Source: a virus. From it: DNA of 39,365 nt. Both the position numbers and the translations under genes were made by a program. The stretch is from positions 1-39,365 of IMG/VR virus record IMGVR_UViG_3300025098_003339; one strand, 5' to 3'. Below the pieces are notes generated by a model that was not told the origin of the DNA, made no database searches, and was given only the letters and a program-made list of their open reading frames with translations. Positions within the stretch are counted from its first letter, which is position 1. Each line of letters begins with the position of its first letter. Positions 15,501-22,425 of the stretch are shown one piece after another.

Positions 15501-18500
15501 CAGATACTGTTGCTAGAATTACTGTAGGTATTAGTACGCTGAGAGTTACAGGTCACGACTTGCTTAGTATCGGTACTGGTAGTTACCAAACATCAAGCTA
15601 TCCAAACGAAATATATGGTGCACCAGAATTTGCTGCTCAACAAGCAAAAGAAGTAGTTGAAGAAGGAAAAGGTCGTGTGTTCTATGTAACCACTGACCAA
15701 GATGGTAACTTTAGAGTTGGTGACTATTTTAAAGTTGATCAAGGAACAGGTACGGTTACATTCTCAGCAAGTATTGCTCTTTCAAACTTAGACGGCATTG
15801 GATTTAAACGTGGTGTTGCAATTAGTGAATTCTCAACTGACGATGCAATGACTGATAATGCTAGTGATACTGTACCAACAGAAAGTGCAGTTCGCAGTTA
15901 TGTAAACAGAAGGCTAGGACTTACACACGCCGGGCAAGTTGTTCCTGCTAAAATTGGACCAGGATATTTAGACTTAACAGCAACACAACCGTTGACTGGT
16001 AATCTTGATATGGCAACTAATCTAATTAATAGAGTTGGGACACCAGTTAGTGGAACAGATGCAGCCAACAAAGATTATGTTGAATCTTATGCCAATAGTA
16101 AAACATTTGAAGTTAATAGTTTAAGTGCAAACGTAGACAATAGTATAACATTAGTAACAGATAATATTGACGAAGGTGTAACACCTACAAATTTATATTT
16201 TACAGACGCAAGAGCCCAAGCAGCTATTAGTGCAACTGATGCTGGTGGAGACGGAAGTTTATCATATGATAACTTAACAGGTGTAATTACCTACACTGGA
16301 CCTAGTGCAACAGAAGTAAGAGCGCATTTTAGTGCAGTTACTACTAGTGACGGTAACGATAGATATGGAGACTTTAGTTACGATAATACTAATGGAGCAT
16401 TCACATACACCGGTATTAGTATAGACGAGATACGTGGTGCATTTACTGTAACAGGTAGTATTACTTATAATGAGGCTACTGGTGAAATAGAATTTGACGA
16501 AAAAACAGATCAAGATATACGTGGTTTGTTTAGTGCTGGAGGCGACTTATCATATAATGCTAACACTGGACAATTTAACATATCAAAGTTTACTACTTCT
16601 AATGCAAGAAGTTCAATAGCAGTTACACAAACAGCAAGTGATGAAGATGAAACATATCTAGGATCGTTAACATATAGTAGTGCAACTGGTATTGCTTTAT
16701 ATACTGGTCCTAGTTTTACTGAAGTTCGAAGTGCAGTTGGAGTAAGTGGTGATTTAAGTTACGATGCTAATACAGGAGTATTTTCTTATTCAAGAACACC
16801 AACTTCTGACATTAGAGAAATGTTTAGTGCAAGTGGCGATATAAGTTACGACAACACAACTGGCGTAATCAGTTTTACCGCAGGAGAAGTTGGTGCTGGC
16901 GATGTACGAGGGTTTATTAGTGCTGCAAATACTGCCGGTATTCGTTATGGTTCTTTAGCATATGATAGTTCAACAGGAGTGTTTACACACACTGGAGTAA
17001 CACCAGCTAATATTAGAGATCAATTTAGTGGCGGTGGCAGCGTATCATACAATAGTGCAACTGGACAATTTATTGGCGGCGACATTCCAACAGCAGTTAG
17101 TGAAATATCTAACGATTCAAATTTTATTGCACTTACAGATCTTAGTGCAACTGGAGATTTATCATACGACAATACTACTGGAGTATTTTCATTTAGTGCT
17201 GATGCACAACGAACAGACGCTGATATACGAGCATTGTTTACTGGTGCAGGCGATATTAGTTATAATAGTATTAGTGGTTCATTTAGTATTGCTAGAACTA
17301 GTGTAGGTATAAGTGGTAGTGAAACTGCTGGAATAATAACACTAGCAGACAGCGGCAGCGTTGATATTACACAAAACGCAAATACAATTACTATAAGTGG
17401 TACTGATACTCAATACTCACTAAATCTTACTAATGATACAGGTGATGCCGCTGCTGATCAAACTAGAATTAGATTATCTGACGGTACTAATAATCAAGAT
17501 GTAATTTTTGCAGGAAGTGACAAGATAGATGTAAACGGAAATGTTTCAGATGGTACAATAACAATATCACATTCTACAAGCACTATACAGGACGTAACTA
17601 ATACTGCTGATGATACTGTTCTTCAAAGTATAGAATTTGACGATTTTGGTCACGTTTCAAGTGTAACATCTAAAACGCTTAGTATTGAAGATTTAGGTAC
17701 ACTTGCTGACTTAGGATACACTGGAGCAACAGATGCTAACAAATATGTATTACCAGCTGATGTTATAAAAGATGCTGAAGTTGTTGGAAATACGCTTACA
17801 TTGCAGAAGAACGATAATACTGAACTTACATTTACAAATACAACTTATTCAACTGCAACAGATTCAACACTAGGACTTGTTAAAATTGGATATACTGAAA
17901 GTGGTAAGAATTATCCAGTCGAATTATCAAGTGGCCAAATGTATGTTAATGTTCCTTGGACGGATACACAAAGAGCTATAACTGATACACCTACTGACGG
18001 AGCAACTACAACAAGTATTAGTTCTAATTGGGCCTTCGATAATGTTAAAACAGCAGTACCAGCAAATGCATTGTTTACAGATACTAATACATTTAGAGCC
18101 ATTAGTAGTACTCCTACAAATGGTGCGACTACTACAAGTATTAGCTCAGACTGGGCATTCGATAATGTTAAAACAGCAGTACCAGCAAATGCATTGTTTA
18201 CAGATACTAATACTGTAACTAGTGTAGGTATAAGCGGAAGCGAAACTAGTGGTACAGTTACTATTGCAGGTTCAGGTACTGTTACAGCAACACAAAGCGG
18301 CAATACAATTACACTAACAGGAAGTGCGGCATCAACACAAATAACAGTAACTGAAGACCGCACTAATGCCGCCACATTCTATCCAGTATTTGCTTCTGGT
18401 AGTACTGGATCTAAAAGTTTAAAAATGGACGATACTTTAACTACTGGTTTAAGTTATGTTCCATCAACATCGACACTTAAAGCAACAACATTTTCTGGTA

Positions 18501-18883
18501 ATGCAACTACAGCTAATTTTGCTGACTTAGCAGAAAAATATACCAGCGATGCTGAGTATGAAGTTGGAACTGTTTTACAGTTTGGCGGAGAAGCTGAAGT
18601 AACTATATCAGAATATGCTTCTACAAAAGTAGCAGGAGTTGTATCAGAAAATCCTGCTTACTTAATGAACTCAGAAATAGACGGAGTTGCAGTAGCGTTA
18701 ACAGGTCGAGTACCTTGTAAGGTATGGGGTCAAGTTAGAAAAGGTGATATGATGATATCTAGTAAATATAAAGGATATGCAGAAGCAAGTCATTTTGTTG
18801 GCGGAGCAATAATTGGCAAGGCACTTGAAGATAAAACTACAGACGGTGAAGGAGTTATCGAAGTAGTTGTAGGGAGATTATAA
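12539..18883 (+). CDS. giant tail fibre with repeat shaft
   Basis: 2114 residues. The N-terminus (residues 1-60, ILVRRGPTADR...GE.IYDTENDQLYIGD) matches the module of the fibre at 6039 and probably anchors it to the baseplate. Residues about 115-320 start like a pectate-lyase-type beta-helix (VLFVSPNGRDDNIFG, later ITIRVESGVYFEHFPIKVP and SIKGDEFRRSIIRP). About 1238-1590 hold many degenerate repeats of the form 'GDLSYDNTTGVFSF...IR..FS'. About 1812-1895 is a near-exact 41-residue duplication. The C-terminal 120 residues (ADLAEKYTSDAEYEVGTVL to the end) form a domain common at the ends of marine myovirus fibres, perhaps an intramolecular chaperone of the Peptidase_G2 kind. It is coupled to the PAAR gene by TAATG. 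Confidence 0.88.
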   Translation: MSDPEHGSILVRRGPTADRKTFTPLNGEVIYDTENDQLYIGDSETAGGKPAFGDKIKVDDEGNLTELTLQGTAERPTASSGLFRYNTATQSLEYSDGSDYYLVASTPFQTSTNVLFVSPNGRDDNIFGVKRGRTPGTAFASINAACREAERVINRASKGLGPYQKWITYDSQVQQQRSYIVSIGDVDDFKDIAIFKGASELDARTELRSGFRVIGQTSGAVGIIEEYNINAGQTADQLIIKVEEGTFTTNEQLKFGNPIPGVPYSEYQASGTEYPEITIRVESGVYFEHFPIKVPNNTSIKGDEFRRSIIRPRPGASASPWANTRFKRGAEHLNLDPAVVGDNPFGAHYLADRTNDVYTYAINPGDYDEAYKTLSTMATKNTLQDSVINFITTTYPSLVYDEAKCRRDVGYIVDATALDMLYGGYQETLFAALTYQGQLPADQVTETAAAINHLKVQVSALLESSEQSVAEDLIGSVVEIINGNFNAPKANDEMDVFLMNDATIIRNISVQGHGGFMEVLDPEGQILTKSPYTQTASSFSKSIAPDILFGGGMFIDGFVGNLDARIKQVNSTTEIVIDNVYRQPQTPTSFFINGTRFQIDKADTVGVGTGEYRLLLNPATPWQLSYYQIVNETAVALPTVPYNIEILTAGNISMLGNDFTQVNDLGYGVYTTNNARCELVSVFCYYNHVSYLAENGSDIRSLNGSTAYGDFALVAKGSDPLEVSDQVFVAEDVVQIATVKTTGDYPNQRGDTVIYIINPDYAPFNVSEIEIDHNGANDMNGDPVYLNRYEVTNITPIDGTNPQVYSLNIAQGAPDNPGIQVDITDGTSAVIRANQVVKYDGIIDVNPTRPSTALVYDDDPDKVYRVLAYDVVGLPEGESRITLRESYDYVKLVLDDTAGSVAGSGQVGDTTLRLDVDFDANEASRIQGAIANSKPYKFGFNGTIHEITAYRDKATTGQLYAEVDVTPALTRSFGVYPDAPTMRAGVPADTVARITVGISTLRVTGHDLLSIGTGSYQTSSYPNEIYGAPEFAAQQAKEVVEEGKGRVFYVTTDQDGNFRVGDYFKVDQGTGTVTFSASIALSNLDGIGFKRGVAISEFSTDDAMTDNASDTVPTESAVRSYVNRRLGLTHAGQVVPAKIGPGYLDLTATQPLTGNLDMATNLINRVGTPVSGTDAANKDYVESYANSKTFEVNSLSANVDNSITLVTDNIDEGVTPTNLYFTDARAQAAISATDAGGDGSLSYDNLTGVITYTGPSATEVRAHFSAVTTSDGNDRYGDFSYDNTNGAFTYTGISIDEIRGAFTVTGSITYNEATGEIEFDEKTDQDIRGLFSAGGDLSYNANTGQFNISKFTTSNARSSIAVTQTASDEDETYLGSLTYSSATGIALYTGPSFTEVRSAVGVSGDLSYDANTGVFSYSRTPTSDIREMFSASGDISYDNTTGVISFTAGEVGAGDVRGFISAANTAGIRYGSLAYDSSTGVFTHTGVTPANIRDQFSGGGSVSYNSATGQFIGGDIPTAVSEISNDSNFIALTDLSATGDLSYDNTTGVFSFSADAQRTDADIRALFTGAGDISYNSISGSFSIARTSVGISGSETAGIITLADSGSVDITQNANTITISGTDTQYSLNLTNDTGDAAADQTRIRLSDGTNNQDVIFAGSDKIDVNGNVSDGTITISHSTSTIQDVTNTADDTVLQSIEFDDFGHVSSVTSKTLSIEDLGTLADLGYTGATDANKYVLPADVIKDAEVVGNTLTLQKNDNTELTFTNTTYSTATDSTLGLVKIGYTESGKNYPVELSSGQMYVNVPWTDTQRAITDTPTDGATTTSISSNWAFDNVKTAVPANALFTDTNTFRAISSTPTNGATTTSISSDWAFDNVKTAVPANALFTDTNTVTSVGISGSETSGTVTIAGSGTVTATQSGNTITLTGSAASTQITVTEDRTNAATFYPVFASGSTGSKSLKMDDTLTTGLSYVPSTSTLKATTFSGNATTANFADLAEKYTSDAEYEVGTVLQFGGEAEVTISEYASTKVAGVVSENPAYLMNSEIDGVAVALTGRVPCKVWGQVRKGDMMISSKYKGYAEASHFVGGAIIGKALEDKTTDGEGVIEVVVGRL
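16240..17300 (+). repeat. degenerate coding repeats in the fibre shaft
   Basis: About a dozen imperfect units of roughly 25-45 codons, each with the core SYDNTTGVF or SYNSATGQF and an I-R/E-V-R-x-x-F-S segment, at least six visible by eye. They encode a repetitive beta shaft. At DNA level they are diverged, so they are old protein repeats rather than recent duplications. Confidence 0.8.
18035..18213 (+). repeat. 56-bp exact direct repeat within the fibre gene
   Basis: 18035-18090 and 18158-18213 are identical over 56 bases, from TTCGATAATG to ACTAATAC, offset by 123 bases (41 codons, in frame). The flanks are similar but not identical. This looks like a recent in-frame duplication or gene conversion that could change fibre length by recombination. 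Confidence 0.9.
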
Positions 18884-19179
18884 TGCCTGAAGTAGTAAGA
18901 ACAAACGTAGACGTACACGAAGGACACGCTTCACCTAGTCCTGGACCATATCATCAAACCAGTTATAACGAAGGATCTCCTAATGTGTTTACTAATAACG
19001 AAGCAACTGTAAGGATAGGAGATACTACGGTTTGTGGTGATCCAGCAGATGCAGGCAGTGCCAATGTATTTGCAAATAACATAGCAGTACACCGTAAAGG
19101 TGATGCAACTGGTGGTCACGGTTCGTGGGTTCCTAATTCTGCAAAAACTGGATCTGACAATGTTTTTGCTAATTCTTAA
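18883..19179 (+). CDS. PAAR-like spike-tip protein
   Basis: 98 residues; ATG shares a base with the fibre stop. It has repeated G-S-x-N-V-F-x-N-N/S units (GSPNVFTNNEATVRIGD, GSANVFANNIAVHRKGD, GSDNVFANS) with His and Cys (HEGHASPSPGPYH, C48) that could bind a metal, the signature of PAAR/DUF4150-type tips that sharpen the central spike of contractile tails (T4 gp5.4 role). The position after the giant fibre fits a baseplate protein. Confidence 0.85.
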   Translation: MPEVVRTNVDVHEGHASPSPGPYHQTSYNEGSPNVFTNNEATVRIGDTTVCGDPADAGSANVFANNIAVHRKGDATGGHGSWVPNSAKTGSDNVFANS

Positions 19180-19250
19180 AAACCACATTTAAGACCCCTT
19201 AAACACACGTTTATTAAATAAAATTACATTAACAAAAAAGGAGAAGTATA

Positions 19251-19427
19251 ATGGCAAATCACGACGAAATCGTACAAGCATTTAACAACTATCTAGCAGA
19301 ACACGAAACATTTGAATCTAAAGGCGTAAAAGCCGCGGCTACACGAGCCAGAAAAGCACTTGGTGATTTAGGCAAACTTACAAAAGAACGCCGTAAAGAA
19401 ATCCAAGAAAAAAAGAACGCTATGTAA
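19251..19427 (+). CDS. histone H1/Hc1-like small basic protein
   Basis: 58 residues. Strong RBS AAGGAGAAG. After an acidic helix comes the diagnostic block FESKGVKAAATRARKALGDL, then GKLTKERRKEIQEKKNAM, which resembles Hc1-type histone-like proteins and short homologues in marine bacteria and phages. Predicted DNA binding, perhaps nucleoid remodelling or genome compaction. TAATG coupling to the next gene. A minus-strand frame across it is a shadow. Confidence 0.75.
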   Translation: MANHDEIVQAFNNYLAEHETFESKGVKAAATRARKALGDLGKLTKERRKEIQEKKNAM

Positions 19428-19636
19428 TGAGCGGACAAAGGCGATGGCTCAGAACTTGGGCTCGCACTGTAGGTATGCCCATTGGGCTTACTGACGACGA
19501 CAAGCCAGAATTCCTTCCTATCACTCAACGTAGTGTAATGAAGGCACTAGCTTTTAGAACTTTCTGGATTATACTTCACGTTGTAACGTGTTGTATGATT
19601 ATTGCAGGTAACACAAAGTTATTATTAGGAGATTAA
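19427..19636 (+). CDS. small membrane protein, 69 residues
   Basis: The N-terminal half is basic (RRWLRTWARTVGMPIG) and residues 38-62 form one hydrophobic helix (ALAFRTFWIILHVVTCCMII). Topology by the positive-inside rule: N-terminus in the cytoplasm. Coupled to the Hc1-like gene. Function unknown; small inner-membrane proteins of this kind recur in marine T4-like phages. Confidence 0.7.
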   Translation: MSGQRRWLRTWARTVGMPIGLTDDDKPEFLPITQRSVMKALAFRTFWIILHVVTCCMIIAGNTKLLLGD

Positions 19637-19637
19637 A

Positions 19638-19847
19638 ATGTTACACCAAAACCTAGTACTACATAAATTTGAAAACGGATTTCGAATTTTACCTCAGAAA
19701 GACTTAGAAGATAAGTTTTTCGTAATCGACGATGTTCAAATTGAAATCGGCTCAGAGTTTAGAGTTGGTCCAAATGGATATTTTGAATATATAGGAAACC
19801 CAAGTGCAGAAATAGCTGCTAGGGCAACTCAAGATGTTGTGGCTTGA
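19638..19847 (+). CDS. small unknown protein, 69 residues
   Basis: RBS TAGGAG precedes ATG. Soluble, probably beta-rich (FRILPQKDLEDKFFVIDDVQ). No family recognised. Overlaps the next gene by 14 bases. Confidence 0.6.
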   Translation: MLHQNLVLHKFENGFRILPQKDLEDKFFVIDDVQIEIGSEFRVGPNGYFEYIGNPSAEIAARATQDVVA

Positions 19848-20067
19848 CTACACTGTAGAAAGTGGGCCCAATGGCTTTACAATTAAAGGTGAATGGCCCG
19901 GAGAAGTAATGGGAGTTGCCAAGGACGGCACACCTAAAGAACATTATCTATACAAGCCCGGAGATGTATTCGTTGTAAATGAATCTGGATGGCTATGTAA
20001 GTCAGATGAACTGTCAGTAATGATATTAAAATACGAAGCGAGCAAAGATGAAGTGCAAACAAGGTGA
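19834..20067 (+). CDS. small unknown protein, 77 residues
   Basis: Starts inside the end of gene 19638. Beta-rich with GPNGFTIKGEWPGEV and YKPGDVFVVNESGWL, the latter like a strand-turn-strand barrel edge. Overlaps gene 20048 by 20 bases. No family recognised; the three small genes form one coupled unit. Confidence 0.6.
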   Translation: MLWLDYTVESGPNGFTIKGEWPGEVMGVAKDGTPKEHYLYKPGDVFVVNESGWLCKSDELSVMILKYEASKDEVQTR

Positions 20068-20371
20068 TTTAGCAGTTATAAAATATAGTGTTAATCCTGA
20101 GAACATTGGACGCATTGTAAAAGTTGCTGAATTTATTGGTCATTTTGAAAGAGGCACACATTTTCATTTTAATGGAATGATGTGCCAGGCTGCTGTCACA
20201 GATAACTTTTGGTGGATTGAAGCAGAAGATCTAAACATTATGCTCGGTCCATCACCACGTGCATATATTGCAGACACTTGGCTAGAACCAATTAAACCTA
20301 AAAAAGATAAAGGCTTAACTGCCGAAGAAATAGAAGATAGAAAGTTTGCAATGGACTTAATCTTAGGTTGA
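20048..20371 (+). CDS. small unknown protein, SH3/KOW-like start
   Basis: 107 residues. The start KQGDLAVIKYS..PENIGRIVKV has the pattern of a small SH3-type barrel. A D-x-W-L-E-P-I-K segment and an acidic helix close the protein. No family recognised. Its TGA lies within the TTGACA box of the tmRNA promoter. Confidence 0.6.
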   Translation: MKCKQGDLAVIKYSVNPENIGRIVKVAEFIGHFERGTHFHFNGMMCQAAVTDNFWWIEAEDLNIMLGPSPRAYIADTWLEPIKPKKDKGLTAEEIEDRKFAMDLILG

Positions 20372-20396
20372 CAAATACATAAGATGACTGTATAAA
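20368..20396 (+). promoter_or_regulatory. sigma-70 promoter for the tmRNA gene
   Basis: TTGACA (20368-20373), 17-base spacer, TATAAA (20391-20396). The same -10 also reads TATAAATA, so it could double as a late promoter. It overlaps the stop of the preceding gene. Confidence 0.82.
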
Positions 20397-20400
20397 TAAT

Positions 20401-20686
20401 ACTGCAACGTTGAAGCAAGCTCAACGACATACTGGACCCGGGGGCGGTACCCGGCGACTCCACCATAAGCGCACTGCAATGTCCTCTAAGGAACAAGCGT
20501 CTAACTTGTGTGTAGTGTGTTTATGATGGGGTCGAAATAGGATCGACAGGTGTTTAATAGGTAAGTGGAGTTGTCCGGCGCAAGCACGGTTATCGCAAGA
20601 AAACAAATAGAAGCAAACGAAAACTTCGCACTAGCAGCCTAAGGGTTGTTACAAGGTAGTTAGGCCTTGTTACCAAACATAGCATT
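20401..20686 (+). ncRNA. ssrA: permuted two-piece tmRNA (alphaproteobacterial type)
   Basis: Acceptor piece (about 20401-20465): hairpin CGTTGA/TCAACG, a T-arm with perfect CCGGG/CCCGG stem (20438-20442, 20450-20454) and 7-base loop, then CGACTCC and encoded A-CCA (20462-20465). Coding piece (from 20528): GGGGTCG, then the tmRNA hallmark GGATCGACAGG and the tag frame. GGGGUCG (20528-20534) pairs over seven bases with CGACUCC (20455-20461), including a G-U at the third pair, the alanine identity pair G3-U70. The pieces are in permuted order with a spacer (20466-20527) to be removed. This rescues stalled ribosomes together with host SmpB. It probably came from an alphaproteobacterial host, where permuted ssrA is the rule. 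The 5' and 3' ends are estimates. Confidence 0.93.
20613..20642 (+). other. tmRNA tag reading frame (ANENFALAA)
   Basis: The resume codon GCA follows ATAGAA, as in bacterial tmRNAs (UAG two bases before GCA). The frame reads Ala-Asn-Glu-Asn-Phe-Ala-Leu-Ala-Ala-stop. With the alanine carried by the tmRNA the tag would be AANENFALAA, ending in the ALAA that ClpXP recognises. Confidence 0.9.
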
Positions 20687-20720
20687 AAAGAGTGTTGCAG
20701 CAATGTAACACTCTTTTTTT
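20687..20720 (+). terminator. rho-independent terminator after the tmRNA
   Basis: AAAGAGTGTT and AACACTCTTT form a 10-bp stem (loop GCAGCAATGT) followed by a T-run. Confidence 0.92.
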
Positions 20721-20753
20721 ATCTTTTACAGATCTGTTAAAATACGCTCTTAA

Positions 20754-20783
20754 CTACATAAAAAATATGTAGAATGCTATAAT
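20754..20783 (+). promoter_or_regulatory. extended -10 promoter with palindrome, before gene 20848
   Basis: TGCTATAAT (20775-20783) is an extended -10 box. In the -35 place lies the perfect inverted repeat CTACATA-AAAAA-TATGTAG (20754-20772), an operator or activator site candidate. The remaining bases to 20847 hold only an RBS (AAGGAAG). Confidence 0.6.
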
Positions 20784-20847
20784 TACTTAGTGAGCAACAA
20801 AAACCCACCCCGCTCGCATTAAAAATAATTATAAGGAAGAATCCAAA

Positions 20848-21228
20848 ATGCGTACAATCGTACTAGCAATGGTAGCCGCAATGGCTACAGCGCCTGCAAT
20901 GGCAGCAGACTTAGGCTCAACAGGCCTAACATTAAACACAGAAGCAGAAGCACAATACAAAGTGGATGCAGAAACAACAACAATTAAACTAACACCAGAA
21001 TTAGGTTATGCTTTTTTAGGTCTTGATCTAACAGCGGCAACAACATTAAATGTATATGACAATGCAGGCGGCTTCACATTAGACGACGAATTTGATCACC
21101 TGCCAACTATTGACCTTGGCGCAAGCTATATGGCAACTGATGCTTTAGAATTAGAACTAGGCACAGCATACAACCTAGAAGCAAAAGAACGTTCAGAAGT
21201 TACTTTAACAGCAACTTTTGCATTCTAA
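20848..21228 (+). CDS. exported small beta-barrel-like protein (OMP type)
   Basis: 126 residues. A signal peptide is clear: basic start, hydrophobic run, then APAMA/ADL with cleavage after about residue 19. The mature part alternates polar and hydrophobic residues in strands and ends ...LTATFAF with a C-terminal Phe, the signal read by the BAM machinery. The mature length (about 107) allows few strands, so it may be a small or multimeric barrel. It has its own promoter and terminator. The function is unknown; a phage outer-membrane protein could block other phages or change permeability. Confidence 0.72.
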   Translation: MRTIVLAMVAAMATAPAMAADLGSTGLTLNTEAEAQYKVDAETTTIKLTPELGYAFLGLDLTAATTLNVYDNAGGFTLDDEFDHLPTIDLGASYMATDALELELGTAYNLEAKERSEVTLTATFAF

Positions 21229-21247
21229 GTTAAACACATAATTAACT

Positions 21248-21273
21248 AAGGCGGCTTTGTGTCGCCTTTTTTT
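21248..21273 (+). terminator. rho-independent terminator after gene 20848
   Basis: AAGGCG and CGCCTT form a 6-bp stem (loop GCTTTGTGT) followed by seven T in total. Confidence 0.9.
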
Positions 21274-21317
21274 ATTTTAATTTTAGTTCACTTTTTGTTA
21301 CATTATTACTCAAGATT

Positions 21318-21348
21318 CATAAATAATAAGTTGAATGTGCAATGCACA
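21318..21348 (+). promoter_or_regulatory. late-promoter-like motif and palindrome before gene 21384
   Basis: CATAAATA (21318-21325) followed by TGTGCA-A-TGCACA (21336-21348), a perfect palindrome around one base. The palindrome covers the expected start region, so it could be an operator or a 5' hairpin. Confidence 0.5.
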
Positions 21349-21383
21349 AAAAAACAAAAATAATATAACTAAGGAAAATTATT

Positions 21384-21986
21384 ATGAAAAATTTATTGAT
21401 GATGGCCGTTTTGGCCCTTTCTTTTTCTGTAAGCAATGCTTCAGCAGAAGATTTTGATAGTCACTCTTATGCAATTAATGCACAAGGAGAAAAGTTTGGA
21501 GTAAGTCTTTTCACAGGATCAAATTTTGATTTTGCAGATGATTCAATAGTGTTTGGTATAAACACAAACGGAAGACCAATTGATTTAGGCATTCAGTATA
21601 TTGAAAAAGATGGATTAGAAGATTACCGTTTTACAGCAAGTAAAGGTGTTTCTTATTCACTGCCTGGAGCGACTCCATATGCATCTTTCGAAGCTCACTA
21701 CACATTAGGTGATAACTATGCTAAAGACGAAGTACGTATTAGTCCTTTCGTTGGTGTTAAAGTACCAGTTGGTAAAGTTGTTCCATTTGTAGAAGCTGGT
21801 TACGACTGGGTTTCATATGAAGGCGACTTCCTAAACATATCAGGAATTGATTCTTATGCTAAACTGGGAGTAGAACTTCCAGTATCTGAAAGATCTAATT
21901 TTGCTGTCGCAATAAGACACGAAATGGATCAAGATTTAAATGAAGCTGAACAACAAATTGAAGTTACATTTAATGTTGCATTTTAA
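21384..21986 (+). CDS. exported outer-membrane beta-barrel-like protein
   Basis: 200 residues. Signal peptide MKNLLMMAVLALSFSVSNASA/ED. The mature protein has repeated amphipathic strands separated by short turns (DLGIQYIEKDG, PYASFEAHYTLGD, PFVEAGYDW, YAKLGVEL) and ends in TFNVAF, a BAM signal. About eight strands seem possible, like small porin or OmpA/OmpW-type barrels. It follows another barrel-type gene but has its own promoter region and terminator. Phage-encoded OMPs can exclude superinfecting phage or alter uptake; which applies here is not known. Confidence 0.78.
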   Translation: MKNLLMMAVLALSFSVSNASAEDFDSHSYAINAQGEKFGVSLFTGSNFDFADDSIVFGINTNGRPIDLGIQYIEKDGLEDYRFTASKGVSYSLPGATPYASFEAHYTLGDNYAKDEVRISPFVGVKVPVGKVVPFVEAGYDWVSYEGDFLNISGIDSYAKLGVELPVSERSNFAVAIRHEMDQDLNEAEQQIEVTFNVAF

Positions 21987-22007
21987 TTAATTGCAACAGC
22001 ATAAATT

Positions 22008-22030
22008 AGGGCCTTCGTGGCCCTTTTTTT
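22008..22030 (+). terminator. rho-independent terminator after gene 21384
   Basis: AGGGCC and GGCCCT with a TTCGT loop, followed by a T-run. Confidence 0.92.
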
Positions 22031-22033
22031 ATG

Positions 22034-22041
22034 ACTAAATA
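22034..22041 (+). promoter_or_regulatory. late-promoter-like motif ACTAAATA before gene 22067
   Basis: Directly after the terminator and 25 bases before ATG 22067. Confidence 0.45.
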
Positions 22042-22066
22042 ATGTTAGCATATTAAGGGCAGGGCA

Positions 22067-22408
22067 ATGCGAGATAAATTACGCAAATGGTTTAACGTTG
22101 ACAACATTATAGACGCAAGTGTTGACCTGTTTTTAATATTGTTTGATGTACTATCTTCGCCTATCCTAATCGTAATGAGATTGGCACGTTTTGTAATAGG
22201 CAACTATCTACTAGGTGGCGTTAAAGCCAAGATAAAAAAAGTAGCACATTGGACAGAAGGCAAGCATATACTAATACAAATTTTAGTATGGGCACTTATA
22301 ATATGTATAGGATTAATTATTCTTACTTTAATGTGGCTCTTTGGAACAGCGTTTGGAGAGTTTATAATGGAAGAATGGGGCGATCAAGCATTAAACTTAG
22401 ATGAATAA
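22067..22408 (+). CDS. membrane protein, 113 residues
   Basis: Two hydrophobic stretches: about 17-45 (SVDLFLILFDVLSSPILIVM and on) and about 68-95 (ILIQILVWALIICIGLIILT). The part between them is basic (KAKIKKVAHW), so it is probably cytoplasmic, with an acidic C-terminus. No family recognised. A holin is possible because the gene lies 1.4 kb before the SleB-type hydrolase, but the two are not adjacent. Confidence 0.7.
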   Translation: MRDKLRKWFNVDNIIDASVDLFLILFDVLSSPILIVMRLARFVIGNYLLGGVKAKIKKVAHWTEGKHILIQILVWALIICIGLIILTLMWLFGTAFGEFIMEEWGDQALNLDE

Positions 22409-22425
22409 ACAACGAGGGAAATAAA

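Noticed and set aside
16240-17300. Repeat array considered as CRISPR
   Set aside because: The repeats are coding, degenerate and of unequal length, inside a continuous fibre frame; no cas genes.
17911-18375. 154-residue minus-strand frame within the giant fibre
   Set aside because: Val/Leu-rich shadow, repeating with the fibre's own duplication; no start signals.
20372-20847. Search for separate tRNA genes in the long gap
   Set aside because: The tRNA-like part belongs to the permuted tmRNA; no anticodon arm or cloverleaf of an ordinary tRNA was seen here. No other tRNA was found by eye, though a covariance scan would be more certain.
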